Part shown: positions 18,318 through 27,404 of the stretch, one piece after another
Position numbering within the stretch: the first letter of the stretch is position 1
Layout of the letters: the number at the start of each line of letters is the position of its first letter
From: Candidatus Gastranaerophilales bacterium
GTDB lineage: Bacteria > Cyanobacteriota > Vampirovibrionia > Gastranaerophilales > Gastranaerophilaceae
Length of the DNA: 64,000 bases
Direction of reading: 5' to 3'
Assembly (NCBI GenBank): GCA_944323255.1
Contig: CALURU010000004.1
Location: forward strand, 1-64,000
Notes under the pieces: generated by a model
Seen by the model: only the letters and a program-made list of their open reading frames with translations
The model's database searches: none
Told to the model about the DNA's origin: nothing
Position numbers and translations under genes: made by a program

Positions 18318-19673
18318 ATGGTTCAGAATTTATTAAACAATTTGAATAATATCAGCAATAATTTATCATCCGCCTCAAAATTCGGCAATGATACATTTGC
18401 TCAAACAGATTTTCAGAAATTATTTGATAAACAGAAAACAAGCTTTGAAAACGATAAGTCAACGGATATCCGTTCGGCAAATAAGGAAGAAAATATTCAA
18501 GATAAAGATGAAAAAAATGATAAAACTTTAAAATCAGTCTCCGAAAATGAGACATTTGCAGGAAGCGTTATTTATGATATCAAGCAATTAATCGAATTTT
18601 TAAAACGGGCTGCAGATGAGGATGGTGCATCATCTGATTCGGAAGAAAACAGTGAAATTGCATCCGTTAATGCGGCAGAAGCTGCTGAAACAGAAGATTC
18701 TAGTGAGGTTACAGAAGATTTAGATGCAAAAGAAATAGCAAAAAAACTGCTTCACCTTGAAGAAGATGATGATGAAGAGAAAAAAAAGGAAACTGATGAA
18801 AAAACTAGCCAAACCGAACAGACTGACGAAACGGATTTAAATGAGGTTGAAGCAGCAAGCACTGAAACAGCGGAAGAAAACTTGGTTTTTAATAAAAATC
18901 TTGACAGTTTTCTGGAAGAATTTGAAACCGCTGCAGATATTCAAACAACTACTGAAACTCCAAAGATAACCAATGAGTCCGGCAAGGGTTCAACAGAAGC
19001 ATTAGAAGATATTATAAACGAAGATCAATTAAAAGAATTAAACATTGAATCTCTTGACGCAGAAAGTTCTGACAGCAGCAGCGGTGATTCGGACTTGATG
19101 CAGAACCAGTCTCCGGAAGAGCAAGGCGTAAAAGCTATGCTACAGAACGATACCGATTTTGCTTCGGATTTAGGAACAAGCTTCACTAACGGAGCAAGTA
19201 CGCAGAATGGAATTCAAGGTACTAACGCAGCTGGCGGAAGCAATACCGCATCAGTAGAAATTACGCCAAGCAAGATTATTGAGCAAATAACCAAGCAAAT
19301 GGAGGGAATGCAAAACGGTTCTAAGCTTAACATAGTTCTGAACCCGGAATCTCTCGGCAAAGTTTCAATACAATTAATTAATACAAAAGAGGGTTTGTCA
19401 GCCCAGTTTACTGTTGCAACGCAGGATGCAAGAAATTTAATAATGAAAGGGCTTGACGGCTTGAAAGATACATTAGTGTCACATGGGGTAAGTGTAGATA
19501 ATGTCACTGTAAAACTTAATGATACTCAAGAGAGTGAGTACAACACCGACTGGACAGAGCAGGAAGGCTCCAGAGGCGGTAATAAAGAACAGAATCCTCA
19601 AAGAGAACAAAGAGACAAAGAACAGTTCGACAGGATGATGTCCTTTATAGAAAACGAAAATGGTAAGATATAA
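18318..19673 (+). CDS. fliK: Flagellar hook-length control protein FliK
   Basis: FliK measures hook length and switches export specificity from hook to filament proteins. The 451-residue protein has a long, acidic, poorly conserved N-terminal region (1-310, many Glu/Asp runs) as is usual. The conserved Flg_hook domain lies near residues 325-400, with LNIVLNPESLGKVSIQLI and LKDTLVSHGVSVDNVTVKL. The last 45 residues are charged and polar. It lies between fliJ and flgD, as in many bacteria. Its length fits FliK. Confidence 0.9.
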   Translation: MVQNLLNNLNNISNNLSSASKFGNDTFAQTDFQKLFDKQKTSFENDKSTDIRSANKEENIQDKDEKNDKTLKSVSENETFAGSVIYDIKQLIEFLKRAADEDGASSDSEENSEIASVNAAEAAETEDSSEVTEDLDAKEIAKKLLHLEEDDDEEKKKETDEKTSQTEQTDETDLNEVEAASTETAEENLVFNKNLDSFLEEFETAADIQTTTETPKITNESGKGSTEALEDIINEDQLKELNIESLDAESSDSSSGDSDLMQNQSPEEQGVKAMLQNDTDFASDLGTSFTNGASTQNGIQGTNAAGGSNTASVEITPSKIIEQITKQMEGMQNGSKLNIVLNPESLGKVSIQLINTKEGLSAQFTVATQDARNLIMKGLDGLKDTLVSHGVSVDNVTVKLNDTQESEYNTDWTEQEGSRGGNKEQNPQREQRDKEQFDRMMSFIENENGKI

Positions 19674-19691
19674 AAGGGTGGAGAGTAAATT

Positions 19692-20288
19692 ATGAGTGTA
19701 GTAACTTCAGAAATCACATCAATGCAAAATATGACTGCTGTTCAAAAAGCAGAAGAGATGAAAAACAGAACGACTTCGACTGATACATCAGATCCGAATA
19801 TGTTTTTGACTCTTATGCTCCAACAGTTACAGAATCAGGATCCTACGCAACCTACGGATAACACTGAATGGCTTGCCCAATTAGCACAATATTCATCACT
19901 GGAACAGATGACCCAGATGAACGAGGGCTTAGAGAACTGTGTTGAATACATTTCAGCAATGTACGCAGATATGGCATACAATTCAGAAATTACCCAAACG
20001 CTTTCTATGATTGGTAAAGATGTAACACTTCAAGTTCCTGATGAAAAAGACAGTACTAAATTTACTGAAGTTACAGGTACAGTAACCGAAGCCAACTTTA
20101 AAGACGGTACAGGTAAGATTAAAGTTAACGGCGAATACTATTCAATCGCATATATTACATCAATCAGAGAGCCGGGAGAAAGTGTATCCGAGGACACTTC
20201 TTCCAGCACAGAAACAGACTCAAATACAAAAACAACAACGAACACTGCCGCAACTACACAATCCGGCACGACAAAATCAAAAGCATAA
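19692..20288 (+). CDS. flgD: Flagellar hook-capping scaffold FlgD
   Basis: FlgD caps the growing hook and is needed to add FlgE subunits; it is exported and later removed. The 198-residue protein carries the FlgD signature near residues 35-80, MFLTLMLQQLQNQDPTQPTD then SSLEQMTQ. A beta domain follows (about 110-165), and the C-terminal tail is Ser/Thr-rich. A ribosome binding site AGGGTGGAGAG precedes the ATG. It lies between fliK and flgE. Confidence 0.93.
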   Translation: MSVVTSEITSMQNMTAVQKAEEMKNRTTSTDTSDPNMFLTLMLQQLQNQDPTQPTDNTEWLAQLAQYSSLEQMTQMNEGLENCVEYISAMYADMAYNSEITQTLSMIGKDVTLQVPDEKDSTKFTEVTGTVTEANFKDGTGKIKVNGEYYSIAYITSIREPGESVSEDTSSSTETDSNTKTTTNTAATTQSGTTKSKA

Positions 20289-20310
20289 ATAGTACAAACG
20301 GGAGGAAACA

Positions 20311-21621
20311 ATGACACAAGCTCTACACACAGCCAGTACCGGTATTAACGCCGGTCAGCAGCAAATTAATGTTATTGCAAACAACGTTGCAAACATTAAC
20401 ACTACTGCTTTTAAAGCTGCAAACATGACATTTGAAACCCTGTATTCGAATACTCTGTCATACGGAAGTGCAGCAACTACCGACGGAGGCGGTACAAACC
20501 CAAGACAAATCGGTCTCGGTGTAAAAATTGGAGGTATTACAAGAAACTTTAATTCCGGTGACTTTGTAAGCACGGGAAGAGACATGGACCTTATGATTTC
20601 CGGAAACGGCTTCTTTGTAGTTCAAGATTCTGAAGGCAAGCTATACTACACACGTGATGGCGTATTCACAACAGACTCAGAGGGGAATGTTGTAACACAG
20701 TCAGGTATGAAAGTTGTTGCCGCAGATTCTCCATATTCAAATGCAAGCTCAGGAAAAACTGTTCAAGTGCCTAAAAACCTAAGTGCAACAGTACAAGGGG
20801 ATCCGAATCTCGGCAACAAAAAAACAAGCCAGCTTAATAACGCAGCTATCAAAGCAGGCGACATATCTGCTTCTGTAGGTGATACCGATGTTTTGCTGAC
20901 CATTGAGGAAGGTGACCCTACTATTAATGAAATTCTTGCTGCATTCAACCAGCAATTACAAGACGCCGGTATTAATGATGTAACTTTTTCGGTAACAGGA
21001 GACGGACGAATTACCTACACCGGTGATATTACTTTCAATGAACCAGGTACAACAAGTAACTTCCTTGGTGAAACAGGATTAAGCAGTACAAATAATACTT
21101 CTGATGTTATTAATCAGGTCGTATCACTTCAAGAAATGGTAAACTACAACACTTCTATAACTCTAAAATCCACAACTGTTGATGAAAATGGTATTATAGC
21201 GGCTACATACAGTGACGGTTCGATTTTAACTCAATATGTGGATGATACATACACAGTACACTGGAAATACACAACTCCGGAAGGTGTTACTATCCGCGGC
21301 GATGATGTTACAGCAAGCGGCGCTACAATTGAAAATTCTAACTTCGTAATTGAACTTGCCACAATGGTTAACGAAGAAGGTCTTGTATCCATTAACAACA
21401 ACCTCTGGGAATGGGGTGCTGACGTAGGCGACGTTTACTACGGTATGGCAGGCGAAGTTTCCTTCGGTTCAATTGAATCCGGCGGATACGAAGGTTCTAA
21501 CGTAGATATTGCAACAGAGCTTACCAATATGATTACAGCTCAGAGAATGATTCAGATGAATTCCCGCGTATTCTCGACAGCAAGCAGCGTAATGGAAACT
21601 CTGGCATATCTGGGACAATAA
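20311..21621 (+). CDS. flgE: Flagellar hook protein FlgE
   Basis: FlgE builds the hook that joins the basal body to the filament. The 436-residue protein has the conserved rod/hook N-terminus (ALHTASTGINAGQQQINVIA then NNVANINTTAFKA) and the matching C-terminus (SNVDIATELTNMITAQRMIQ to the end). Together these form the coiled-coil tube core. The middle is variable, outward-facing beta domain. GGGAGG is found before the ATG. FlgG/FlgF are related, but length and the position after flgD favour FlgE. The gene ends the operon; a terminator palindrome lies at 21707. Confidence 0.92.
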   Translation: MTQALHTASTGINAGQQQINVIANNVANINTTAFKAANMTFETLYSNTLSYGSAATTDGGGTNPRQIGLGVKIGGITRNFNSGDFVSTGRDMDLMISGNGFFVVQDSEGKLYYTRDGVFTTDSEGNVVTQSGMKVVAADSPYSNASSGKTVQVPKNLSATVQGDPNLGNKKTSQLNNAAIKAGDISASVGDTDVLLTIEEGDPTINEILAAFNQQLQDAGINDVTFSVTGDGRITYTGDITFNEPGTTSNFLGETGLSSTNNTSDVINQVVSLQEMVNYNTSITLKSTTVDENGIIAATYSDGSILTQYVDDTYTVHWKYTTPEGVTIRGDDVTASGATIENSNFVIELATMVNEEGLVSINNNLWEWGADVGDVYYGMAGEVSFGSIESGGYEGSNVDIATELTNMITAQRMIQMNSRVFSTASSVMETLAYLGQ

Positions 21622-21922
21622 TCGTGAAGGGTGAAGAGTAAAGAGTGAAGCGGAAATTAAATAATAGTTAAAATGTTCCCCTCACACTTCACACCTCACT
21701 CCTCACAAAAAAGGCATGCCTTTTTTAGCAAAAATCTCAAAAAAACTTGTCAAATTGTTAACAAAAAGCATGAATCTTAACAAAACTTAATAATTTGAAC
21801 ATGGTCGAAATCCATGTGAAACATGGGTTTCGGCATGATTCAAAAAAAGGCAAAAGTTGTTACAAATACACTCTTGTACAGTGCATGATTTCTGATATAT
21901 AATACAATAGAGGGTTGGGGAA
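21622..21922 (+). promoter_or_regulatory. Spacer: repeats, terminator and sigma-70-like promoter of yggS
   Basis: This 300-base spacer holds a GTGAAGGGTGAAGAGT repeat pair with its inverse near 21680. It also has the flgE terminator (21707-21726) and a hairpin CGAAATCCATG / CATGGGTTTCG (about 21809-21833). A sigma-70-like promoter, TTGTAC at 21874-21879 and TATAAT at 21898-21903 with an 18-base spacer, lies before yggS. Confidence 0.6.
21707..21726 (+). terminator. Terminator after flgE
   Basis: AAAAAAGGCATGCCTTTTTT is a perfect 20-base palindrome ending in six T. It can work on both strands, but only the plus-strand flagellar operon ends here. Confidence 0.8.
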
Positions 21923-22708
21923 ATGTTAAGACCATCACAAAGCGAGGACGCTAACCTGACTTCAACGGGGAGAGATTCCGGTTTCGAGGTATCACAAAAC
22001 AAAGACTTGATTCCTGCAAGCCAGTGGGGGCAGGAAATCCAAATAAATCGGGAATTGGTAAAATCAAACCTTCAAGAAATACAAAAAGATATCGCACATT
22101 CTAAAGTTAAAATAGTCGCAGTGACAAAGTATTTCGGCTTAGATGCAATACTTGCAGGATATGAGGCAGGAATAAGAAATTTTGGAGAATCAAGGGCATT
22201 AGAAGCAATTGAAAAAATTGAAAAACTCCCGGATGATGTCAGACAAAATTCAACATTCCACTTTATAGGGCATTTGCAGAGCAATAAGGCAGAAAAAGTT
22301 GTAGAGCACTTTAATGTTATTGAATCTGTAGATTCTATGAAATTAGCCCGGAAAATATCCGAATATGCCTGCCGTTTAAATAAGAAAGAGAAAGTTTTAT
22401 TACAGGTAAACAATGCCGGTGAAGCGCAAAAATCCGGATACAGCAAGGAAGCATTGAGGGCTGAATTTAAAGACATTATTTCATTATCAGGTATAGAAGT
22501 TTTAGGATTAATGAATATGGCACCGATAGGAGCTGCTGAAGATGAAATTGCAAGGCTGTTTGGCGATATCAGAGAGTTCAGAGATGAACTGGAAAAAGAG
22601 TTTAACGTTACTCTACCGGAACTGTCAATGGGGATGAGTAATGATTACAAAATTGCACTCAGGGAGGGTGCAACAATTATCAGAATAGGCAGAAAGTTAT
22701 TTACATAA
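21923..22708 (+). CDS. yggS: YggS-family PLP-binding protein with N-terminal extension
   Basis: YggS/PLPBP proteins bind pyridoxal phosphate without a known reaction and help balance vitamin B6 pools. The 261-residue protein has the PLP lysine Lys69 in VAVTKYFG, the HFIGHLQSNK region and the SMGMSNDYKIALREGATIIR C-terminal phosphate-binding segment. It is unusual in carrying about 38 extra polar residues before the typical start. The ATG is preceded by GGGG and a promoter, so the extension is probably real, though a TTG start within it cannot be excluded. sepF follows 19 bases later, an arrangement known in Cyanobacteria and Firmicutes. Confidence 0.9.
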   Translation: MLRPSQSEDANLTSTGRDSGFEVSQNKDLIPASQWGQEIQINRELVKSNLQEIQKDIAHSKVKIVAVTKYFGLDAILAGYEAGIRNFGESRALEAIEKIEKLPDDVRQNSTFHFIGHLQSNKAEKVVEHFNVIESVDSMKLARKISEYACRLNKKEKVLLQVNNAGEAQKSGYSKEALRAEFKDIISLSGIEVLGLMNMAPIGAAEDEIARLFGDIREFRDELEKEFNVTLPELSMGMSNDYKIALREGATIIRIGRKLFT

Positions 22709-22727
22709 GTTATAAATTGGAGGAGAA

Positions 22728-23240
22728 ATGGCATTATCAGAAGGCTTAAAAGGATTTGTAAACTTTTTCACAAAAAGTTTTAATGGAGAAAACGATGACG
22801 ACGCATTCATGGACTTAGTAGACCGTGACGGCGATTATGATACAGACGGAACATTAGCACTTGACACGATGTACGCTCCTAGAGTTCACAACAAACCGGA
22901 ACGTTCATTTGAGAGAGAATCAAAAGTTGTTTCTCACCCTAATTCATACAAGTCTGGTGAAGTTACTGTTATTGAACCTCGTTCTTTCTCAGAATCCGCT
23001 CAAATTGTAAAAAAACTTATCGACAAGAAAACAGTTATTTTACACCTTGACCTTTTGGACAAAGAACAATCTCAAAGAACAATCGACTTCATTTGCGGTG
23101 CAGCACACGCTCTTGACGGAACTGCACAAAAAATCAGCGATATGGTATTTATCTTTACTCCAAGCAATGTTTCTTTATCAGTAGAAAATGGTGCTTTACA
23201 GAGCAAATTCGCTGAATCTCTCTGGAACAAACCGCTGTAA
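22728..23240 (+). CDS. sepF: Cell division protein SepF
   Basis: SepF anchors FtsZ to the membrane and bundles filaments during septation. The 170-residue protein has an N-terminal amphipathic helix (1-20), an acidic linker, and the SepF domain from about residue 75 (VTVIEPRSFSESAQIVKKLI to the C-terminus). This includes VILHLDLLD and RTIDFICGAAHALDGTAQKI. GGAGG lies before the ATG. SepF is typical of Gram-positive bacteria and cyanobacteria, so with a two-membrane envelope it favours a cyanobacterial relative. A strong terminator follows. Confidence 0.95.
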   Translation: MALSEGLKGFVNFFTKSFNGENDDDAFMDLVDRDGDYDTDGTLALDTMYAPRVHNKPERSFERESKVVSHPNSYKSGEVTVIEPRSFSESAQIVKKLIDKKTVILHLDLLDKEQSQRTIDFICGAAHALDGTAQKISDMVFIFTPSNVSLSVENGALQSKFAESLWNKPL

Positions 23241-23294
23241 GAAAAGAGAATATAAGTTTAATTTAATATATTGATTTGTGATAGTTGGATTTTC

Positions 23295-23330
23295 AGGATG
23301 CTTTTTGCATCCTTTTTCTTTTTTTTTTAA
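23295..23330 (+). terminator. Terminator after sepF
   Basis: AGGATGC and GCATCCT form a perfect stem with a T5 loop, followed by a long run of T with one C. Confidence 0.92.
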
Positions 23331-23333
23331 CTG

Positions 23334-23361
23334 CAAAAAAATAAGCCCCTTTAAAGGGCTT
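23334..23361 (-). terminator. Terminator after fliE
   Basis: On the minus strand AAGCCCTTTAAAGGGGCTT folds into a hairpin and is followed by seven T. It ends the minus-strand flgB-flgC-fliE transcript, tail to tail with the sepF terminator. Confidence 0.85.
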
Positions 23362-23397
23362 AGAAATTTAGAATTTATTTTTTTAAACTTAACAATC

Positions 23398-23811
23398 TTA
23401 TATTGACATTGAAGTTATGTCAGTATAAGCCGATACCAGTCTGTTTCTTACCTGCACAGCCATCTGCATACTTAGTGAAGCTTTTTCTGCCGCAATCATA
23501 GCATCATGAATACTTGTAGAACCACCCATGGCTAAATCCTCTTGAAGTCTGTCTGCATAAATTCTGTTATTGTTGACAGCATTCAGGCTGTCAGAAAATG
23601 CATTGCCCATCTTTGAAGCAAAATTTCCCAGCCCGGAAGGATCATTCTTATCTTTCACCGGATAATTTTGCGCAGCCTTTTCAAGAGCCTCATCAAATGT
23701 TGTCTTTTCTACTTCAAAAGATGCATTACCCTGCAAAAATTTGTTATAATCATCTATTGCATTCAAATTATAATTTGTGTTAAAAGCGCTTATCCCTGTT
23801 GTAAATTCCAT
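23398..23811 (-). CDS. fliE: Flagellar hook-basal body protein FliE
   Basis: FliE joins the MS ring to the proximal rod and is exported early. The 137-residue protein is somewhat longer than typical FliE (about 100-110). The C-terminal signature is clear: GGSTSIHDAMIAAEKASLSM then VQVRNRLVSAYTDITSM. The extra length is at the N-terminus (1-45). It is third after flgB and flgC, the standard order, but with a 154-base gap from flgC that contains a palindromic repeat. Confidence 0.93.
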   Translation of the reverse strand: MEFTTGISAFNTNYNLNAIDDYNKFLQGNASFEVEKTTFDEALEKAAQNYPVKDKNDPSGLGNFASKMGNAFSDSLNAVNNNRIYADRLQEDLAMGGSTSIHDAMIAAEKASLSMQMAVQVRNRLVSAYTDITSMSI

Positions 23812-23875
23812 TTTAAGATTCCCTCTTTTGTAATTTTATTGCACTTATGGTTTAAGATTATCGAAAGTAATTAAA

Positions 23876-23902
23876 GTTATTGTCAGGCAAAGCCTGACCT
23901 AC
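23876..23902. repeat. Palindromic repeat, copy 1 of 4
   Basis: GTTATTGTCAGGC then a short loop and GCCTGACCTAC. The same palindrome occurs at 29001-29022, 29854-29875 and, inverted, 34561-34587. It sits between flgC and fliE. Confidence 0.85.
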
Positions 23903-23965
23903 ATTTTTTATAACTCCGGTCACTTAATCACTTAGTCACTTTTCTTTCCCTTCACCCTTCACCAA

Positions 23966-24472
23966 CTATATATTCATAGCCGTTTGCATCATCGTAGTGA
24001 CGTTCTGCGCCACTGTCGCATTAGCTTCGTAAGCACGTGAAGCCGATATCATACCCACCATCTCCTCAACAAGGCTTATATTAGGCAAATCAACATATCC
24101 CTCTTCATCTGCATCAGGATGAGACGGATCATAAACCGTTTTTACACCGTTTTCTGCCTCATATATCTCATCAACCCTGACACCGCCCGTTACAACGCCG
24201 TTATTTAAAGCTACATTTGCATTTATAAGCATATTCCCAGTTCTTGAATCAAACTCTGCATCAGGACTGTTTGATGCAAAATTTGAATACCCTCTGTTTA
24301 CAGTATCCTCATAAATAGTTCTGAATGACACGTCCTTTTTTACATAAACTCCCTTTGAACCATCCGGCTGGCGGGTTGTATTTATGTTTGCAATATTACT
24401 CGCAATAGTGTCCATCTTAACTCTTTGTGCCGTCATTCCTGAACCGGCTATATCAAATATATTAAAACTCAT
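23966..24472 (-). CDS. flgC: Flagellar basal-body rod protein FlgC
   Basis: FlgC is a proximal rod subunit. The 168-residue protein has the rod-protein N-terminal motif (IAGSGMTAQRVKMDTIASNI then ANINTTR) and the C-terminal VDLPNISLVEEMVGMISASR then AYEANATVAQ. It starts 22 bases after flgB. Rod subunits FlgB, FlgC, FlgF and FlgG share the motif; length and order identify FlgC. Confidence 0.95.
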   Translation of the reverse strand: MSFNIFDIAGSGMTAQRVKMDTIASNIANINTTRQPDGSKGVYVKKDVSFRTIYEDTVNRGYSNFASNSPDAEFDSRTGNMLINANVALNNGVVTGGVRVDEIYEAENGVKTVYDPSHPDADEEGYVDLPNISLVEEMVGMISASRAYEANATVAQNVTTMMQTAMNI

Positions 24473-24494
24473 CTAAACCTCCTTGCGGTTCGAA

Positions 24495-24977
24495 TTATTG
24501 ACCTCTGATTACATCCGACAGGTGCGAGAACTGGTTTCTTTCTAAATTGGAAAGCACAAGATACCTCGTTCCGGTCTTAGATAAATCCATCATTTCTCTT
24601 TCCAGTTCTACATTGTTACCCTTAGCATCTGATCCGCTGTATAAATCCGTTACAACCTGCGGTCTGAACTGATCCATTGTACTTGCCTGCAAATATGCTT
24701 TTTCCTGCTGCGTAGGTGTCCTGTATGTATGAATTTCGCCTGTAAAAACATCAACCATCGGAGGCTTGTATTCAATACTGTTCTGCCCCTTTATGTAATC
24801 TTTTAAATCTTCCTTTTCTATAATTTCTGCAAGCTGGCTTTCAAAGGCAACTTCCTGACGCTGAAAATCCGGAGTCATAACGTTCGCAATATTAGAAGCA
24901 ATGGCGTGCTGCCTGTCCATAAGCCCGTCCATCCCGAGTTTTGTAATCTCAATTGTTCTGTTACTGATTAAATCCAT
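24495..24977 (-). CDS. flgB: Flagellar basal-body rod protein FlgB
   Basis: FlgB is the first rod subunit, next to FliE. The 160-residue protein has the DGLMDRQHAIASNIANVMTP region near its N-terminus and a variable middle. The C-terminal stretch NNVELEREMMDLSKTGTRYL is typical. It lies 48 bases after the sensor kinase gene, so the two-component genes and rod genes may share one transcript. Confidence 0.94.
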   Translation of the reverse strand: MDLISNRTIEITKLGMDGLMDRQHAIASNIANVMTPDFQRQEVAFESQLAEIIEKEDLKDYIKGQNSIEYKPPMVDVFTGEIHTYRTPTQQEKAYLQASTMDQFRPQVVTDLYSGSDAKGNNVELEREMMDLSKTGTRYLVLSNLERNQFSHLSDVIRGQ

Positions 24978-25025
24978 ACGCTCTGTCTGTTAACCTCCGC
25001 CATAGCCGCTACTTCTAAAAAACAG

Positions 25026-26264
25026 TTACTGTACAAGCCCCATTTTAACTATAAATTCCGTATAATCGTCCCCTGTATGCTCCAGTTTAAGCTGCCCCAA
25101 TTGTTCCTCTATAGTCTTTTTAGAAATATAAAGTCCGAGACCGGAACCGCTGCTTTTGGTAGTAAATCCTTTGTCAAAAATTCGTTCAGGCTCCATAATC
25201 TTTCCTGCATTGTTGATAATTCGTACTACCGCAAAATCGCCCCGCTTCTCGGCTCTAACTTTAACATACTTACCATTTTTATTCTCTTCTTCGTCCAAGC
25301 CCCGCTGTCCAAATGCTTCCTGCGCATTCTTTATTAAATTTATCAATACCGAAATCAGACTGTCTTCGTCTGCTATTATTTTTAAATTAGCCTTGCTCTC
25401 TACACTATATTCAATATTGTCGCATTCAAAATAGACTTTCGTCAAATTCTCAACAGTATCAATGATATTTTTTAAGCCACACGGCTTGAGTTCCTTATTA
25501 GCAGAAGATTTGAGAGCAAATAAGTGGCTGCCTGCCATTTTTACCGCTCGTGATATACATTTAACACCGTTTAAAATCGTCTGATCTTCTATATTATTCT
25601 TTTCACAATATTTTTTAATAATCTCACTGTACAAATCGCATATCGATAACTGATTTTTTACCTCATGCGCAACTTCTCTGACTTCTGCAGTATACTCCTG
25701 CGGCTTTGTCTGAAATTCTGCAAAACCGAGAACGGCATCCTTTGTCGCCTCATCCATATTCTCTGCAAGCCGTCTTATAGAAGAATTTAATAACAGGTTA
25801 TCACGTCTGTCAGGATGAAAACGTTCCTGAAATTTTTTGATATCAATAATAGAATTTCTATTAATTATATCCAGCGCCTCATCCTGCAATTTTGAATTGA
25901 ATATAGAGTAGTATCTGACATAATTCTTGCTGTCAACTCTATTATCCCAAAGAAGAATTGCAACAAATCTTCCGGTCATTACACATAAAAATTCAGTATC
26001 TGCCCAGACTTTCTCACGTAAATTCTCGCTCTCGTCAGAAAAATCAAACGCCTCAATTTCTGAATATTCCAACCTCTTTAATAACCCCGCAAGACCGGTT
26101 TTATTTATTATTCTATAAAGAACTACGCCCGCTTCCGGTTTATCAAGCAACGGCTCCAAAACTGCCCTAAGAACACATCTAAGAGTTTGTTTGGTTATTG
26201 CCTTATTCTCCTGCGAGTTTATAAGTTCTCTTAAATAATTTTGCTGCCTTACAATCTTCTTCAC
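25026..26264 (-). CDS. Sensor histidine kinase next to flgB
   Basis: This 412-residue kinase has no membrane segment and is likely cytoplasmic. Residues 1-185 are an unfamiliar sensor domain. The phosphorylated residue is His200 in VAHEVKNQ. The ATPase domain shows the N box (LINLIKNAQEAFG) and the G box (KGFTTKSSGSGLGLYISKK). It starts 9 bases after its response regulator. Being directly upstream of flgB suggests a role in flagellar control, comparable in position to known flagellar two-component systems, but no direct evidence is in the sequence. Confidence 0.93.
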   Translation of the reverse strand: MKKIVRQQNYLRELINSQENKAITKQTLRCVLRAVLEPLLDKPEAGVVLYRIINKTGLAGLLKRLEYSEIEAFDFSDESENLREKVWADTEFLCVMTGRFVAILLWDNRVDSKNYVRYYSIFNSKLQDEALDIINRNSIIDIKKFQERFHPDRRDNLLLNSSIRRLAENMDEATKDAVLGFAEFQTKPQEYTAEVREVAHEVKNQLSICDLYSEIIKKYCEKNNIEDQTILNGVKCISRAVKMAGSHLFALKSSANKELKPCGLKNIIDTVENLTKVYFECDNIEYSVESKANLKIIADEDSLISVLINLIKNAQEAFGQRGLDEEENKNGKYVKVRAEKRGDFAVVRIINNAGKIMEPERIFDKGFTTKSSGSGLGLYISKKTIEEQLGQLKLEHTGDDYTEFIVKMGLVQ

Positions 26265-26273
26265 TTATCGTTC

Positions 26274-26984
26274 CTAAACTGCAATCTTCATTTTCTTTGT
26301 CAAGAAACCATTATTTATTGCATACAATACTGCCTGCGTCCTGTCGTTAACTTGAAGCTTCTGGAAAATGTTGTTAACGTGAGTCTTAACCGTTGTTTCA
26401 GATATGAATAATTTATTTGCAACACCTTTGTACGTAATACCCTGTGTTAACAATTCCAAAACTTCTTCCTCTCTTTGGGTTAAATAATCGAGCAAATTTT
26501 CTTCCTCTTCGCCGGATTCTTTCGCAGCATTTTCTTCCCTGAAAGTTTGTTGAAAATACTCGAAAAATCTTGATGAAAGCGCCATTGGAAGGTATATTTT
26601 TCCGTTCAAAACTTCTTCTATAGCATATATTAATTGAGCTGATGCCATAGTTTTTAATACATAACCTCTTGCACCAATCTTCATTGCTCTGAAAATCAAA
26701 TCTGCATCATCATAACCAGAGAGGGCAAGAACTTTTGTATCAACATCAAGCTTAGAGATCTCAATAATTCCCTGCAACCCGTCACGTTCCGGCATATTCA
26801 TATCCAGAAGAACAACATCCGGCTGATATTTTTTAATCAAATTTAAACCTACTGAAACATTTGTTGCAATACCAACAACATCAAATGTTCCTTCCAAATT
26901 CAAAAGTTCTCTGATTCCGGCTAAATGCTCATAGTTGTCGTCAATTAGCAGCACTTTTGATTTCTTCTTAAACTCTCGTCTCAT
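26274..26984 (-). CDS. NarL/FixJ-family response regulator
   Basis: This 236-residue protein has a receiver domain (about 10-125) with the phosphorylated Asp61 in VVLLDMNMPERDG and acidic residues Asp15 and Asp16 (LIDDN). A LuxR-type helix-turn-helix follows (about 165-225), with LTQREEEVLELLTQGITYKG. It is first of a likely operon with the kinase and flgB-flgC-fliE. The promoter would lie in 26985-27050. Its targets are unknown. Confidence 0.95.
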   Translation of the reverse strand: MRREFKKKSKVLLIDDNYEHLAGIRELLNLEGTFDVVGIATNVSVGLNLIKKYQPDVVLLDMNMPERDGLQGIIEISKLDVDTKVLALSGYDDADLIFRAMKIGARGYVLKTMASAQLIYAIEEVLNGKIYLPMALSSRFFEYFQQTFREENAAKESGEEEENLLDYLTQREEEVLELLTQGITYKGVANKLFISETTVKTHVNNIFQKLQVNDRTQAVLYAINNGFLTKKMKIAV

Positions 26985-27404
26985 ACTCTCTCTTCTCCCT
27001 TATCATTTAAATCTAGTATTTTTTATAATTTCCACACTAATATATTACCTCTTTATAGAGGATATTTTCATCGATAAAATGATTGATTTTACTGCGTTTG
27101 GGGTAGATATACTGGTATAGACCAGAAGGTTTAGAAACTAGGTAAAAAGGCGCTGTTACAAAGGTTTGAATGTCAAGTAGCAGACTAAAAATAAGGTATA
27201 TAGTGTAGTCAATATAGATGACCCTTCTCTAAATAGTGTAGTACAAAGAGTGTAGAAGTTAACTAAACTTAAATCCATTGCCAAATTTGGATTTTAGGTA
27301 AATTTTTTGATATCATATATAGTTAAAGTCGGCTTAGTAAAGCCGACTTTAAAATAAAAAAAGCGAGGCATGAAACCCCGCTTTTTTTATTAAAAACTTT
27401 ATTA
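26985..27404. other. Spacer between response regulator and pilin-like gene
   Basis: About 300 AT-rich bases hold no reading frame of note and presumably contain the promoter of the response regulator. Two hairpins at 27325-27383 end the pilin-like transcript from the other side. No conserved RNA motif was recognised. Confidence 0.5.
27325..27383 (-). terminator. Double hairpin terminator after pilin-like gene
   Basis: AAGCGAGG/CCCCGCTT (27361-27383, one mismatch) is followed on the minus strand by a T run. A second perfect stem AAAGTCGGCT / AGCCGACTTT (27325-27350) lies just beyond. Confidence 0.85.
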
